From a bacterium (GTDB lineage: Bacteria > Patescibacteriota > Minisyncoccia > Minisyncoccales > PWPS01), in assembly GCA_018400895.1 (NCBI GenBank), contig JAGYLR010000012.1, positions 1-14,257 of the forward strand: a stretch of 14,257 nucleotides of DNA, in the 5' to 3' direction. The translations under genes were made by a program, and so were the position numbers. A model generated the notes under the pieces. That model was not told the DNA's origin, did no database searches, and worked only from the letters and a program-made list of their open reading frames with translations. Positions 5,435 through 11,719 of the stretch are shown here, in pieces. Numbering within the stretch: position 1 is the first letter of the stretch; each line of letters opens with the position of its first letter.

Positions 5435-5486
5435 CCGACCTTTACCATATTAACGGTTTATATAATTTAACATATAACAACCGTTA
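5435..5486 (-). promoter_or_regulatory. Start-associated module: stem-loop plus GGTCGG
   Basis: TAACGGTT / AACCGTTA (5451-5458 with 5479-5486) forms a perfect 8-bp stem with an AT-rich, partly paired loop. It is followed on the minus strand by GGTAAAGGTCGG (core 5435-5440), 22 bases before the 100-aa gene start. Confidence 0.6.
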
Positions 5487-5516
5487 GCATAACTACCCTC
5501 TAAAAAGTGCTTATTG

Positions 5517-5539
5517 CTATCCCTCCCATAAAGAGATAG
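5517..5539 (-). terminator. Stem-loop downstream of the 57-aa gene
   Basis: A 9-bp stem (5517-5525 with 5531-5539) on the minus strand, with two pairs that are G-U only in the minus-strand RNA. It lies 13 bases past the stop of the 57-aa gene. No T-tract follows directly (a TTTTT occurs about 13 bases later), so it may be a processing or stability hairpin rather than a true terminator. Confidence 0.4.
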
Positions 5540-5552
5540 TATATAAATACTC

Positions 5553-5726
5553 TTAGAAACCGCAAGCGTTCATAAATTTAGCTTTATCAAAATTTGTGTT
5601 GTCTTCTTGCATTATAACAGCTATACCTCCTGCTATTCTTTCTGCTGTTTCCCTGCTTTTGTTCGCGTGTATATATCTAGCATTGTATATAATACTCGCG
5701 ATTGCTTTATAATCTTTTCTGCTCAT
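5553..5726 (-). CDS. Conserved small phage protein (57 aa)
   Basis: MSRKDYKAIASIIYNAR begins the product, and it ends with NTNFDKAKFMNACGF. The ending N-x-x-F-D-x-x-K/R-F-x-x-A-C-G is a signature I recognise from many small phage and prophage proteins annotated as hypothetical; the helical middle (SRETAERIAGGIAVIM) is typical too. This is the first gene behind the leftward promoter at 5789-5816. Its leader has an 8-bp hairpin (5734-5741 with 5754-5761) and AAAAAAAT before the ATG, but no GGTCGG. A frame on the other strand over the same bases is a shadow with Cys/Tyr/Phe-rich unnatural composition. Confidence 0.7.
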   Translation of the reverse strand: MSRKDYKAIASIIYNARYIHANKSRETAERIAGGIAVIMQEDNTNFDKAKFMNACGF

Positions 5727-5733
5727 ATTTTTT

Positions 5734-5761
5734 TATATAGCTTTATTTATTTGGCTATATA
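5734..5761 (-). repeat. AT-rich leader hairpin of the 57-aa gene
   Basis: TATATAGC (5734-5741) and GCTATATA (5754-5761) are perfect 8-base arms around a 12-base AT loop, in the transcribed leader between the promoter and the first leftward gene. Confidence 0.5.
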
Positions 5762-5788
5762 TGATTACTTTTTAATGAACTTGTCTAC

Positions 5789-5816
5789 ATAATAGCATAT
5801 TATAGTTATAAGTCAA
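5789..5816 (-). promoter_or_regulatory. Leftward early-type promoter with extended -10
   Basis: On the minus strand TTGACT (5811-5816), a 16-base spacer, and TATTAT (5789-5794) preceded by TGC. The layout and the ATGCTAT sequence at the -10 match the promoter at 3368-3396, so the two may be read by the same polymerase form at the same stage. Confidence 0.65.
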
Positions 5817-5941
5817 TAATTTGTATTGTTTTAGTATAATTACGACATAATGATATTAAGATGTAAAGGCTAACAGCGTGATTTTGAACACCCTTTCTAA
5901 TGTTTCTTTGTGTATTAGTAGGCAAAAGGGCGATACCCGAC

Positions 5942-5962
5942 TATATAAATTGGGTTTATATA
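5942..5962. repeat. Perfect inverted repeat in the control region
   Basis: TATATAAA (5942-5949) and TTTATATA (5955-5962) flank TTGGG. It lies about 50 bases upstream of the rightward -35 box. It could be a regulator site or an easily melted element; nothing decides between these. Confidence 0.45.
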
Positions 5963-6010
5963 TACACACCCCCCACAAAAATTCTCAGTTTTTAGAGTTT
6001 TGTAAAGGTG

Positions 6011-6038
6011 TTGACATGTATTGTGTATGTTATATAGT
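6011..6038 (+). promoter_or_regulatory. Rightward promoter for the packaging/structural arm
   Basis: TTGACA (6011-6016) is a perfect -35 box. A 16-base spacer leads to TATAGT (6033-6038), one mismatch from TATAAT. The first gene begins at 6070, giving a leader of roughly 25 bases. Confidence 0.65.
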
Positions 6039-6069
6039 TATATTGTTTATTAATGTTAATTGTTTATAT

Positions 6070-6312
6070 ATGCATAAATTAAGACAAGCCGCACAGACCA
6101 CAGTACAAGCATATAAAGATGCACCTGCTAGCATTGCTTGGGGTGTTGGTAATTTAAAAAAAACTAGTAAAGCTATTGGAGCTAGTATTGCTGCTGTTCC
6201 TAGAAATAGAGCAACTACAAGAAAAATTCATAACCGAATAGCATTAGAAAATCATTTTAAAAAATACCCAAAAGCATACGAAGCTGTAAAACAATGGGAA
6301 AAATCTAAGTAA
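6070..6312 (+). CDS. Hypothetical basic protein, first gene of the rightward operon (80 aa)
   Basis: The ATG at 6070 is chosen because it lies just downstream of the promoter; the frame upstream (from 5878) has non-protein-like composition and crosses the promoter. The product is rich in Ala, Lys, Arg and Gln: MHKLRQAAQTTVQAYKDAP, then a Gly/Ala/Ser-rich stretch (AIGASIAAVPRNRATTRK), ending AYEAVKQWEKSK. It is strongly basic and has no Cys. Its stop overlaps the terminase small-subunit start (TAATG). Not recognised; a DNA-contacting packaging accessory is a guess from charge and place. Confidence 0.65.
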   Translation: MHKLRQAAQTTVQAYKDAPASIAWGVGNLKKTSKAIGASIAAVPRNRATTRKIHNRIALENHFKKYPKAYEAVKQWEKSK

Positions 6313-6887
6313 TGGCTAAAACATTAGACAGAAGAGCAAAAGCATTTGCCTTGTGGCAATCTATTCCTGCTATTCTAAAGGACAATAAGCACATTCAGAA
6401 GATTAAAAATACTTATCTTGGTCCCGAGGAAGAGGAATTATTACCTCAATTATTAGAAGCAAAAACCTTGAAAGATGTTTCTAAAGTTTTAGATGTGTCT
6501 ATGGATACTATTATTTATTGGAGGAAACATCCTATGGTTAAGAAGATGACCGAGAAGTTTGATTTGAATTGTAATGCTTTGCGTTTTAAAAATGAGGTGA
6601 ATTATTCATTTACACAAGCTACTATTAGAAATGCTGATGCTGCTAGGGTTAAGTTGTGGAAACAATTATTTGAGGGCTGGGAAGAGAAGACTAATATTGG
6701 TCATGAGATTAATGAAGAACAAGTTAGAGATATTCAATCTAAATTAAGAGAAATCGGTAGTCGTCCCGATTTAGAAAAATTTGATGTAGGAGCACTAAAT
6801 GCTGCAATACAATCTAAAACTGGAGGAACAAATGTCCTTATTGGGGCAGAGCAAAGAAGACTTGGAGAGGGTAAAACAGATAGTTAG
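6312..6887 (+). CDS. terS: Terminase small subunit (HTH protein)
   Basis: A 191-aa protein. A helix-turn-helix lies at residues 53-74 (LKDVSKVLDVSMDTIIYW then RKHP), a form common in phage small terminases that recognise the packaging site. A basic, helical middle (VNYSFTQATIRNADAARVKL) and an acidic/polar C-terminus with a Gly-rich end follow. The gene lies immediately before, and overlaps, the large subunit, the standard order. It would bind phage DNA and present it to the motor. The family is assigned from the HTH, size and position; sequence identity to named families cannot be judged here. Confidence 0.75.
   Translation: MAKTLDRRAKAFALWQSIPAILKDNKHIQKIKNTYLGPEEEELLPQLLEAKTLKDVSKVLDVSMDTIIYWRKHPMVKKMTEKFDLNCNALRFKNEVNYSFTQATIRNADAARVKLWKQLFEGWEEKTNIGHEINEEQVRDIQSKLREIGSRPDLEKFDVGALNAAIQSKTGGTNVLIGAEQRRLGEGKTDS
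6822..6826 (+). promoter_or_regulatory. Ribosome binding site that sets the large-terminase start
   Basis: GGAGG is followed by five bases and the ATG at 6832. This is one of only two clear Shine-Dalgarno sequences in the rightward arm, and it favours 6832 over the in-frame ATG at 6799. It lies inside the terminase small-subunit coding region. Confidence 0.65.
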
Positions 6888-8301
6888 AACCCTTTATAAG
6901 AACCCAAAAGGAGAACCGTTTGAAATGACAGACAGTCAGGCTGTTCTTTTTGATACTATTTATAGAAGACTTCACCCTAGGGTTGGATTTCTTTGCTACA
7001 CACAGCTTGGAAAATCGGAAATAGTTGCTATGGCAATTTTGACAAGGATAACCACCTTTGCTGAGAGGTGGCTTTTAATTGGAGGCTCACAGGACAAGGC
7101 AAAGATTATTATGAATAAGTTGATTGACCATATTTTTGATAATGAATATACAAAGTCTAAGTTGACAATGAGAGATGTTTCTAGTATTGAAAGATTGCGT
7201 CATGAGAGAAGTAGAAATAGAGTTACGTTTCACGCAGAGAAGGGAAGAGTTGGAGAGGTTTCTATTTTATCAGCTGATTCTTCTAAAAGGGGTGAGTCTG
7301 CTGGAGATATTCTTGTTGGTCATGGTGCTGCTAATGTTGTTGTAGATGATGCACATTTACTTTCTGATATTGTTAATGCCAAGGTTGTTCGTATGCTTGG
7401 TGGTCATGATGATAACTTTTTTTTAAAGGTTGGAAATGCTTTTGGAAACAACCATTTTAAAAAGAGTCTTAAATCACAAAGATTTAAAACGATTATTATT
7501 GATTATAAGAGAGGTATTGCAGAAGGAAGGCAGACTAGTGATTATTTTGAAGAAATGAGGGAGGAGATGAATAATCCAATTTTATTTGATGCTTTTTATA
7601 ATTGCTTTTTCCCACCAGAGGATTCTGCTATGGGTGGAGTATGGATGCCTATATTTTTAACTGAAGATATAAATCGTGCCATGGAAGGTGGTGAACACTT
7701 TGGAGAGGTTAAATATGGTGTTGATGTTGCTGATACTGGAATTGACCATGACACAATTATTAAAAGAACATATGGTAAGGCAGAGATTTTATATGACACA
7801 GAAAAGTCAGACCAAATGAAATTAACAGGAACACTTATTAATATACACAGAAAAGAAGAGGGTAAAACTTTTGTAGATAGAATGGGTGTTGGTGCTGGGG
7901 TTACTTCTAGATTAAGAGAATTAAGGTTTCCACATACAGGGGTTAGTTTTGGAGAAAGGGCAAGTAATTCAATGTATGCTAACAAAAAAGCTGAGTTAGT
8001 TTGGAAAGCAAAGACTTGGATGGATAGGGGTGGTAAATTAAGCAAAGACCAACGCTGGTATCAGTTATGTGATATAATGTATCAAGTAGTTGATTCCACT
8101 GGGAAAATTCAGATTATGCCAAAAAGAATTGCACTTAATATGGGAATTAAAAGTCCAGATATTGCTGATGCTTTGTTTGTAACTTTTAATGATAGGGATG
8201 TTTACAAAACAAAAGAGAAGGAAGAACTTGACTTTTTTAATAAAAAAATGCTACAAAAGAAGAAGAAGGCTTCTTCTGATTATAATTTTAAGATGATATA
8301 A
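6832..8301 (+). CDS. terL: Terminase large subunit (packaging ATPase and nuclease)
   Basis: A 489-aa protein from the SD-supported start. N-terminal ATPase: Walker A CYTQLGKSE (55-63), similar to the QLGKT form of T4 gp17, and Walker B NVVVDDAHLL (168-177), with Asp-Asp where Asp-Glu is usual. C-terminal RNase H-like nuclease: first acidic site YGVDVADTG (295-303), second FVDRMGVGAG (347-356), third SPDIADALFV (441-450). Together these fit the motor that translocates DNA into the prohead through the portal and cuts the concatemer. It overlaps the small subunit by 56 bases and the portal by one base (TAATG), so the three are translationally linked. Length is normal for the family. Confidence 0.92.
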   Translation: MSLLGQSKEDLERVKQIVRTLYKNPKGEPFEMTDSQAVLFDTIYRRLHPRVGFLCYTQLGKSEIVAMAILTRITTFAERWLLIGGSQDKAKIIMNKLIDHIFDNEYTKSKLTMRDVSSIERLRHERSRNRVTFHAEKGRVGEVSILSADSSKRGESAGDILVGHGAANVVVDDAHLLSDIVNAKVVRMLGGHDDNFFLKVGNAFGNNHFKKSLKSQRFKTIIIDYKRGIAEGRQTSDYFEEMREEMNNPILFDAFYNCFFPPEDSAMGGVWMPIFLTEDINRAMEGGEHFGEVKYGVDVADTGIDHDTIIKRTYGKAEILYDTEKSDQMKLTGTLINIHRKEEGKTFVDRMGVGAGVTSRLRELRFPHTGVSFGERASNSMYANKKAELVWKAKTWMDRGGKLSKDQRWYQLCDIMYQVVDSTGKIQIMPKRIALNMGIKSPDIADALFVTFNDRDVYKTKEKEELDFFNKKMLQKKKKASSDYNFKMI

Positions 8302-10244
8302 TGGAAAATATATATAACCCAACAGACGTAGAGTCTAAAATTGTTTCTAGGATTTACAAAGAAGTGAAGGAAATGGTTGATGTTAAAAATAAAACATATC
8401 CTCAGTTTAACAACAGGACTCTTAAACAGTATATTGATGATAATGAAAAAAGAGTAAACTCTTATGTAGAGAGCAAGGAATCACAGGGCAAGGATGATTG
8501 GCAATCCAATGTTGCACTTCCGATAATACGAGATAAGATGAAGAGAATTATTGCTGGTTTTTCTTTAACTGTTCCAGAACTTAAAATTAACGCAAGAAGA
8601 GAAACTGGAGAGATTGACCCAGCATCAATAGATAGGGCAGATATTGCTCATAAACTTATTAAATCATCTTATGAAGAAACACAAAACCCTGTTATAGAAC
8701 ATTTCTGGGAGTCTTGGCTTTGCGGATTACATGGAACTATAGTTGAATATGAAGGATATTTAAAAACAAACATTAAACAAAAATTTATTAAGAGTTTTGA
8801 TTTGGAGAGTGGTAAGGTTGATTTTGATGAAAGACAGGTTAATGTTGATGATAAGTGTATTTCTTATAGAGTTCCTTTAACTGAATTGCTTTTTCCAACA
8901 TATTATATTAACGATATTCAAGAGATGCCTTATATGTCTTGGGTAAGATATTATGATGAAGACTTGTTTAGGTATGAGTTTGGTAAATATAAGAACGCTA
9001 CAGAGGTTAAAAAATCTTCAGGGATTAAGCCAGATGTTTCTACTTTCTTTCATAAAGATGATTGGAGTGTTGAGGAAAGAGCTGGTAAAGAAAAGATTGA
9101 AGTCATTAGATATTATAATAGGGTAAATGACGAATATATTATAATTGCTAATGGAGTTCTCTTATTAAACGCACCACTACTTTGGTCGTTTAATGACAAA
9201 AAAGTATTACCATTTGCAAAGACTATTCTTGAACCTTTTGCAGGAGAAAACTTCTTCTTTGGAAAGGGTATGGCAGATATTCTTATTGGTCAGTATGATT
9301 TGATAAATACTTATTTTAACACTGTTATTGATAAGGGACTTAAGAGTCTTAATCCACCAACTTTAATTGGAAGGGTAAACCAAGACTCGTTTGATTTAGA
9401 AGATGAAATAATGCAAGACGGAACAAAGTTTTATGTAGATGATGTTTCTCAGGTTTTACCAATGCCAGTTTCACAGATTTCACAGGCAGATGTTACAATG
9501 ATTGAATTACTTGCTAAGGGAATTGAAGATTCTACCCCATCAATGCCACACTTGATGCAGAATAAAAGTGCTACTGCTAGAGAAGTTGTAATTGCAGAAG
9601 AAAAGATTAGAGAAATGAAAGCAGTTTACCATGAAATGTTAGTTGAACTCTGGAGACAGAAACTTCAACTTAGGTTGGCTAATATAATTACAAACTATTC
9701 TATTCCAAGAAAAATTTATAAAAATGGAAAAGTAGAAGAGGTTAATAGAACATTTATTGTAAATGATACATATTTAGATAAAGACATAAAGGAAAGAGGC
9801 ACGTTGGCTATTCAGTTTAGAGATTGGAAGAATGCAAAACAAAAACAAAAACTAGAAGAAGAAGCAGCAGTTGAAGAAGAAGTTATGGCTATGAAGGGAG
9901 TTAAGTATCGTAAAATATTTGTTAAGTCAAACTTCTTGAGCAATTTCCTTTATAGAATTTCTGTTATTCCAGATAGTCTTTATAAAACTTCTATGGCTAA
10001 GATGCAGGTTTCAATTCAAGAAGAGTTAATGAATGTTGCACAATTTTTTCCAAAAGTGTTTATGGCTAACCAAGAAGAATACTTTGAAGATTTAGCAGCA
10101 GCTTATGGTAGGGACCCACAAAAAGCATTAGACGCATTAAAAAATATAAAACAGCAGGCGGTTGGACAAGAAGGACCACCACAGGGAGGAGGAGTTGGTG
10201 GTCAAACTGAAGAAGGTTCGCCAATAGCTGGAGGAATAAGATGA
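8301..10244 (+). CDS. Portal protein
   Basis: A 647-aa protein following the terminase, in the standard position. Early residues contain DDWQSNVALPIIRDKMKRI (about 65-83), as in P22-type portals. The stem/clip region has FGKGMADILIGQYDLINTYF (about 318-337) and SLNPPTLIGR. SATAREVVIAEEKI (about 422-435) precedes the long C-terminal helical part. The last 30 residues are Gly/Gln/Pro-rich and likely disordered. Portals form the dodecameric ring at one capsid vertex through which DNA enters. The size and motifs fit the long P22-like class rather than the shorter HK97 class. It overlaps the next gene by four bases (ATGA). Confidence 0.88.
   Translation: MENIYNPTDVESKIVSRIYKEVKEMVDVKNKTYPQFNNRTLKQYIDDNEKRVNSYVESKESQGKDDWQSNVALPIIRDKMKRIIAGFSLTVPELKINARRETGEIDPASIDRADIAHKLIKSSYEETQNPVIEHFWESWLCGLHGTIVEYEGYLKTNIKQKFIKSFDLESGKVDFDERQVNVDDKCISYRVPLTELLFPTYYINDIQEMPYMSWVRYYDEDLFRYEFGKYKNATEVKKSSGIKPDVSTFFHKDDWSVEERAGKEKIEVIRYYNRVNDEYIIIANGVLLLNAPLLWSFNDKKVLPFAKTILEPFAGENFFFGKGMADILIGQYDLINTYFNTVIDKGLKSLNPPTLIGRVNQDSFDLEDEIMQDGTKFYVDDVSQVLPMPVSQISQADVTMIELLAKGIEDSTPSMPHLMQNKSATAREVVIAEEKIREMKAVYHEMLVELWRQKLQLRLANIITNYSIPRKIYKNGKVEEVNRTFIVNDTYLDKDIKERGTLAIQFRDWKNAKQKQKLEEEAAVEEEVMAMKGVKYRKIFVKSNFLSNFLYRISVIPDSLYKTSMAKMQVSIQEELMNVAQFFPKVFMANQEEYFEDLAAAYGRDPQKALDALKNIKQQAVGQEGPPQGGGVGGQTEEGSPIAGGIR
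10230..10234 (+). promoter_or_regulatory. Ribosome binding site of the 97-aa gene
   Basis: GGAGG is six bases before the ATG at 10241, inside the Gly-rich tail of the portal gene. The second clear SD of the rightward arm. Confidence 0.55.
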
Positions 10245-10534
10245 TTAGAACATTTTTAACAAAGTTAATATTTAGGTTGTTGGAAGATAAAGCATTTTAC
10301 AAAAATCTTGACAGTGCTAAAATAGAGATGTGGTTAAGTGAACAGCATGGCAGTCCTGGTTTTCAAGAATATTTTAGAAGAAGAAATTTACAAATATTAA
10401 AAACGATTGGTCTTGGGATGGAGGGTAAAGATTATTGGATAATGGTTGGGCAGAGATATGAGTTGATTAGAATGGCAGACCAAATGAAGAAGTCCTTTGA
10501 AAAATTAGAAAAGGAAAAAGGTCGAAAAAAATAA
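10241..10534 (+). CDS. Hypothetical protein between portal and scaffold (97 aa)
   Basis: MIRTFLTKLIFRLLEDKAF begins the product with an amphipathic or weakly hydrophobic helix. A helical, basic body follows (FRRRNLQILKTIGLGMEGKD, then YWIMVGQRYELIRMADQMKK) with a Lys-rich end. A small gene at this place is common in phages with long portals and Mu gpT-like capsids, but I know no function. It has an SD, and a four-base overlap with the portal. The strong hairpin at 10535-10610 begins immediately after its stop. Confidence 0.7.
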   Translation: MIRTFLTKLIFRLLEDKAFYKNLDSAKIEMWLSEQHGSPGFQEYFRRRNLQILKTIGLGMEGKDYWIMVGQRYELIRMADQMKKSFEKLEKEKGRKK

Positions 10535-10610
10535 GAATGAGCCTTTCAGGGTTTATGCATGTTTTGCAAGGTGTTGCAAAATGTACATTAGCCCTGAAAA
10601 GGGCTTGTTC
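10535..10610 (+). ncRNA. Long imperfect hairpin (about 33 bp) between portal and capsid units
   Basis: The 5' arm (10535-10569) pairs with the 3' arm (10574-10610) over almost its full length. The apex is TTTTGCAA / TTGCAAAA around a GGTG loop, followed outward by two mismatches, two single-base bulges and several G-U pairs, ending in GAA / TTC. It starts directly after the stop of the 97-aa gene. Such long RNA duplexes are typical RNase III processing sites between phage genes, which is the likeliest role; a structured regulatory RNA is the alternative. There is no T-tract, so it is not a classic terminator. Confidence 0.75.
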
Positions 10611-10614
10611 ATAG

Positions 10615-10654
10615 ACATGAGGTGGGCGAATCATGTAAAAATTTAAGCCTTAAA
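10615..10654 (+). promoter_or_regulatory. Second hairpin and palindrome in the scaffold gene leader
   Basis: ACATGA (10615-10620) pairs with TCATGT (10631-10636) around a G-rich loop. It is followed by TTTAAG-C-CTTAAA (10642-10654), a twofold-symmetric site that ends five bases before the scaffold ATG. There is no SD. The leader may control the start of the scaffold-capsid unit. Confidence 0.45.
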
Positions 10655-10659
10655 AAACT

Positions 10660-11268
10660 ATGGATGAAAAAACCCTCGACTTAAATAAAGAAGAACAAAC
10701 TTCTACTGAAAGTGGTCAATCAGAAAACAAAGTTGAGCCAGAAACAAAACCTGAGAGTATTGTTGAAGGCAATAAACCCGAAGTTAATTCTGAGGGTAAG
10801 ATAGTTCTTTCAAAAGAAGAGCACGCAAAACTCCTTGAAGAGAGAGATAACTATAAAAAGGGACTCTTATCTTACAAGGAAAAAGCCAAGGATGTTCCAA
10901 AAGATGACGTTCTTACTAAGACGGATTTTCAAAAGATTAACGAGAAAAAAGCTATCGAAGCTTTCGTTAAAGAGAATCCTGATGTAGAAGAAAAATGGAC
11001 AGACTTTGTTTCTTATTATCGTGACGGAAGAGGTCGTAATGATGTTGATAGCATTATTAAAGACCTTGACGATGCTAAGACACTCTTTCTAAAATATAAT
11101 CCTGTGAAGGAGAAAGATGATAGCAAAGAATCTATCTCAGAGTTGTCCTCAGATAATTCCTTAAGTAGTACACCATCCGACAAGGGTGGCAAACCAGAGA
11201 AGAGTGGTAATAAATTCCTTGAAGCCAAGGGAAAACCTATTCAAGACTGGTACAAAAAGGTCGAATAA
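10660..11268 (+). CDS. Scaffold-like capsid assembly protein (202 aa)
   Basis: An acidic, highly charged, low-complexity protein. Its N-terminus (MDEKTLDLNKEEQTSTES and on) is Glu/Lys/Ser-rich and probably disordered, and the middle helix (KIVLSKEEHAKLLEERDNYK, about 47-66) is likely a coiled coil. A short ordered block, IEAFVKENPDVEEKWTDFVS (about 99-118), and a Ser-rich tail ending IQDWYKKVE follow. No Cys. This composition directly upstream of the decoration and major capsid genes is what phage scaffolding proteins show. They shape the prohead and leave before packaging. Assigned by composition and position. Confidence 0.7.
   Translation: MDEKTLDLNKEEQTSTESGQSENKVEPETKPESIVEGNKPEVNSEGKIVLSKEEHAKLLEERDNYKKGLLSYKEKAKDVPKDDVLTKTDFQKINEKKAIEAFVKENPDVEEKWTDFVSYYRDGRGRNDVDSIIKDLDDAKTLFLKYNPVKEKDDSKESISELSSDNSLSSTPSDKGGKPEKSGNKFLEAKGKPIQDWYKKVE
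11259..11264 (+). promoter_or_regulatory. Start-associated motif GGTCGA before the decoration gene
   Basis: AAAAAGGTCGA lies across the end of the scaffold gene with 23 bases to the ATG at 11288. That is the spacing seen for the GGTCGG motifs of the opposite-strand left-arm genes. No stem-loop is seen upstream. Confidence 0.4.
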
Positions 11269-11287
11269 TTAACCAAAGTATCCTTAT

Positions 11288-11713
11288 ATGATTTTTACAC
11301 CACTACAATATGATTCAGGTAGAATCAAAAAGATAAAAGTAGGTGGCTCAAAAACTATTTCAAAAGGAGACCCATTAGAAATTCACACAGATGGTTATGC
11401 TCAAAGAGCTGATGAAAACACTGCACCAGTAAGATGGGTTGCACTTGAAGCAGTATCTGACACAACTGAAGGCGATGAAATTCTTGCACTTCCTGTAATG
11501 GGAGTTGAATTTGAAGCTGAATGTGCAACTGATACTGCTCAAGAACAGATTGATTTAGTTTTCGCACTTGACTCTAACAGAAAAGTAGAAAATACAAAAT
11601 CTGGAAGTTACACCGAAGGTGATGTTTTTGTAGTTACTTCTCTTGTTGGAGCAACAACCGATGAAAAAGTCAGAGGATACTTCCTGGATAGAATAAGCGT
11701 TGCAAACGCCTAA
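11288..11713 (+). CDS. Capsid decoration/stabilisation-like protein (141 aa)
   Basis: A beta-rich, acidic protein: MIFTPLQYDSGRIKKIKVGG opens it, followed by SKTISKGDPLEIHTDGYAQR. Then come many short strands with VRWVALEAVSDT, GDEILALPVMGVEFEAE and EGDVFVVTSLVGAT. No Cys except one (EAECATD). A small beta protein directly upstream of the major capsid gene is normally a decoration (cement) protein that binds the outside of the capsid lattice. The K-G-D-P and V-A-L-E-A-V blocks resemble that group. It has no SD, only the GGTCGA motif 23 bases upstream. Position and fold type support the call; a head-fibre protein is an alternative. Confidence 0.7.
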   Translation: MIFTPLQYDSGRIKKIKVGGSKTISKGDPLEIHTDGYAQRADENTAPVRWVALEAVSDTTEGDEILALPVMGVEFEAECATDTAQEQIDLVFALDSNRKVENTKSGSYTEGDVFVVTSLVGATTDEKVRGYFLDRISVANA

Positions 11714-11719
11714 TAAACC

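Larger units (their letters stand above)
5727..6069. other. Divergent control region without a convincing gene
   Basis: About 340 bases separate the leftward and rightward arms. They hold the leftward promoter (5789-5816), the rightward promoter (6011-6038), a leader hairpin (5734-5761) and an inverted repeat (5942-5962). An open frame exists from 5878 into the 80-aa gene, but its translation is Cys-rich and low in charged residues, unlike the rest. The 5942 repeat and its AT-rich surroundings could be an operator or melting site. Confidence 0.6.

Noticed and set aside
5835..5840. Plus-strand TATAAT as a second rightward promoter
   Set aside because: A perfect -10 but no -35 at the right distance and no extended TG; the only ATG nearby opens eight codons.
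5878..6069. Upstream extension of the 80-aa gene to a start at 5878
   Set aside because: The translation is Cys-rich and unlike the neighbours, and it crosses a strong promoter at 6011-6038; ATG 6070 fits better.
7596..8045. Minus-strand 149-codon open frame under the terminase gene, and similar frames at 352-591, 1193-1435, 2410-2746, 5607-5792, 11016-11228, 11355-11567 and 13963-14157
   Set aside because: All lie antisense to better supported genes, with hydrophobic or low-complexity translations and no start signals.
10537..10614. 25-codon ORF inside the long hairpin (MSLSGF start)
   Set aside because: The base composition is dictated by the hairpin arms; there is no leader signal and no conserved motif.
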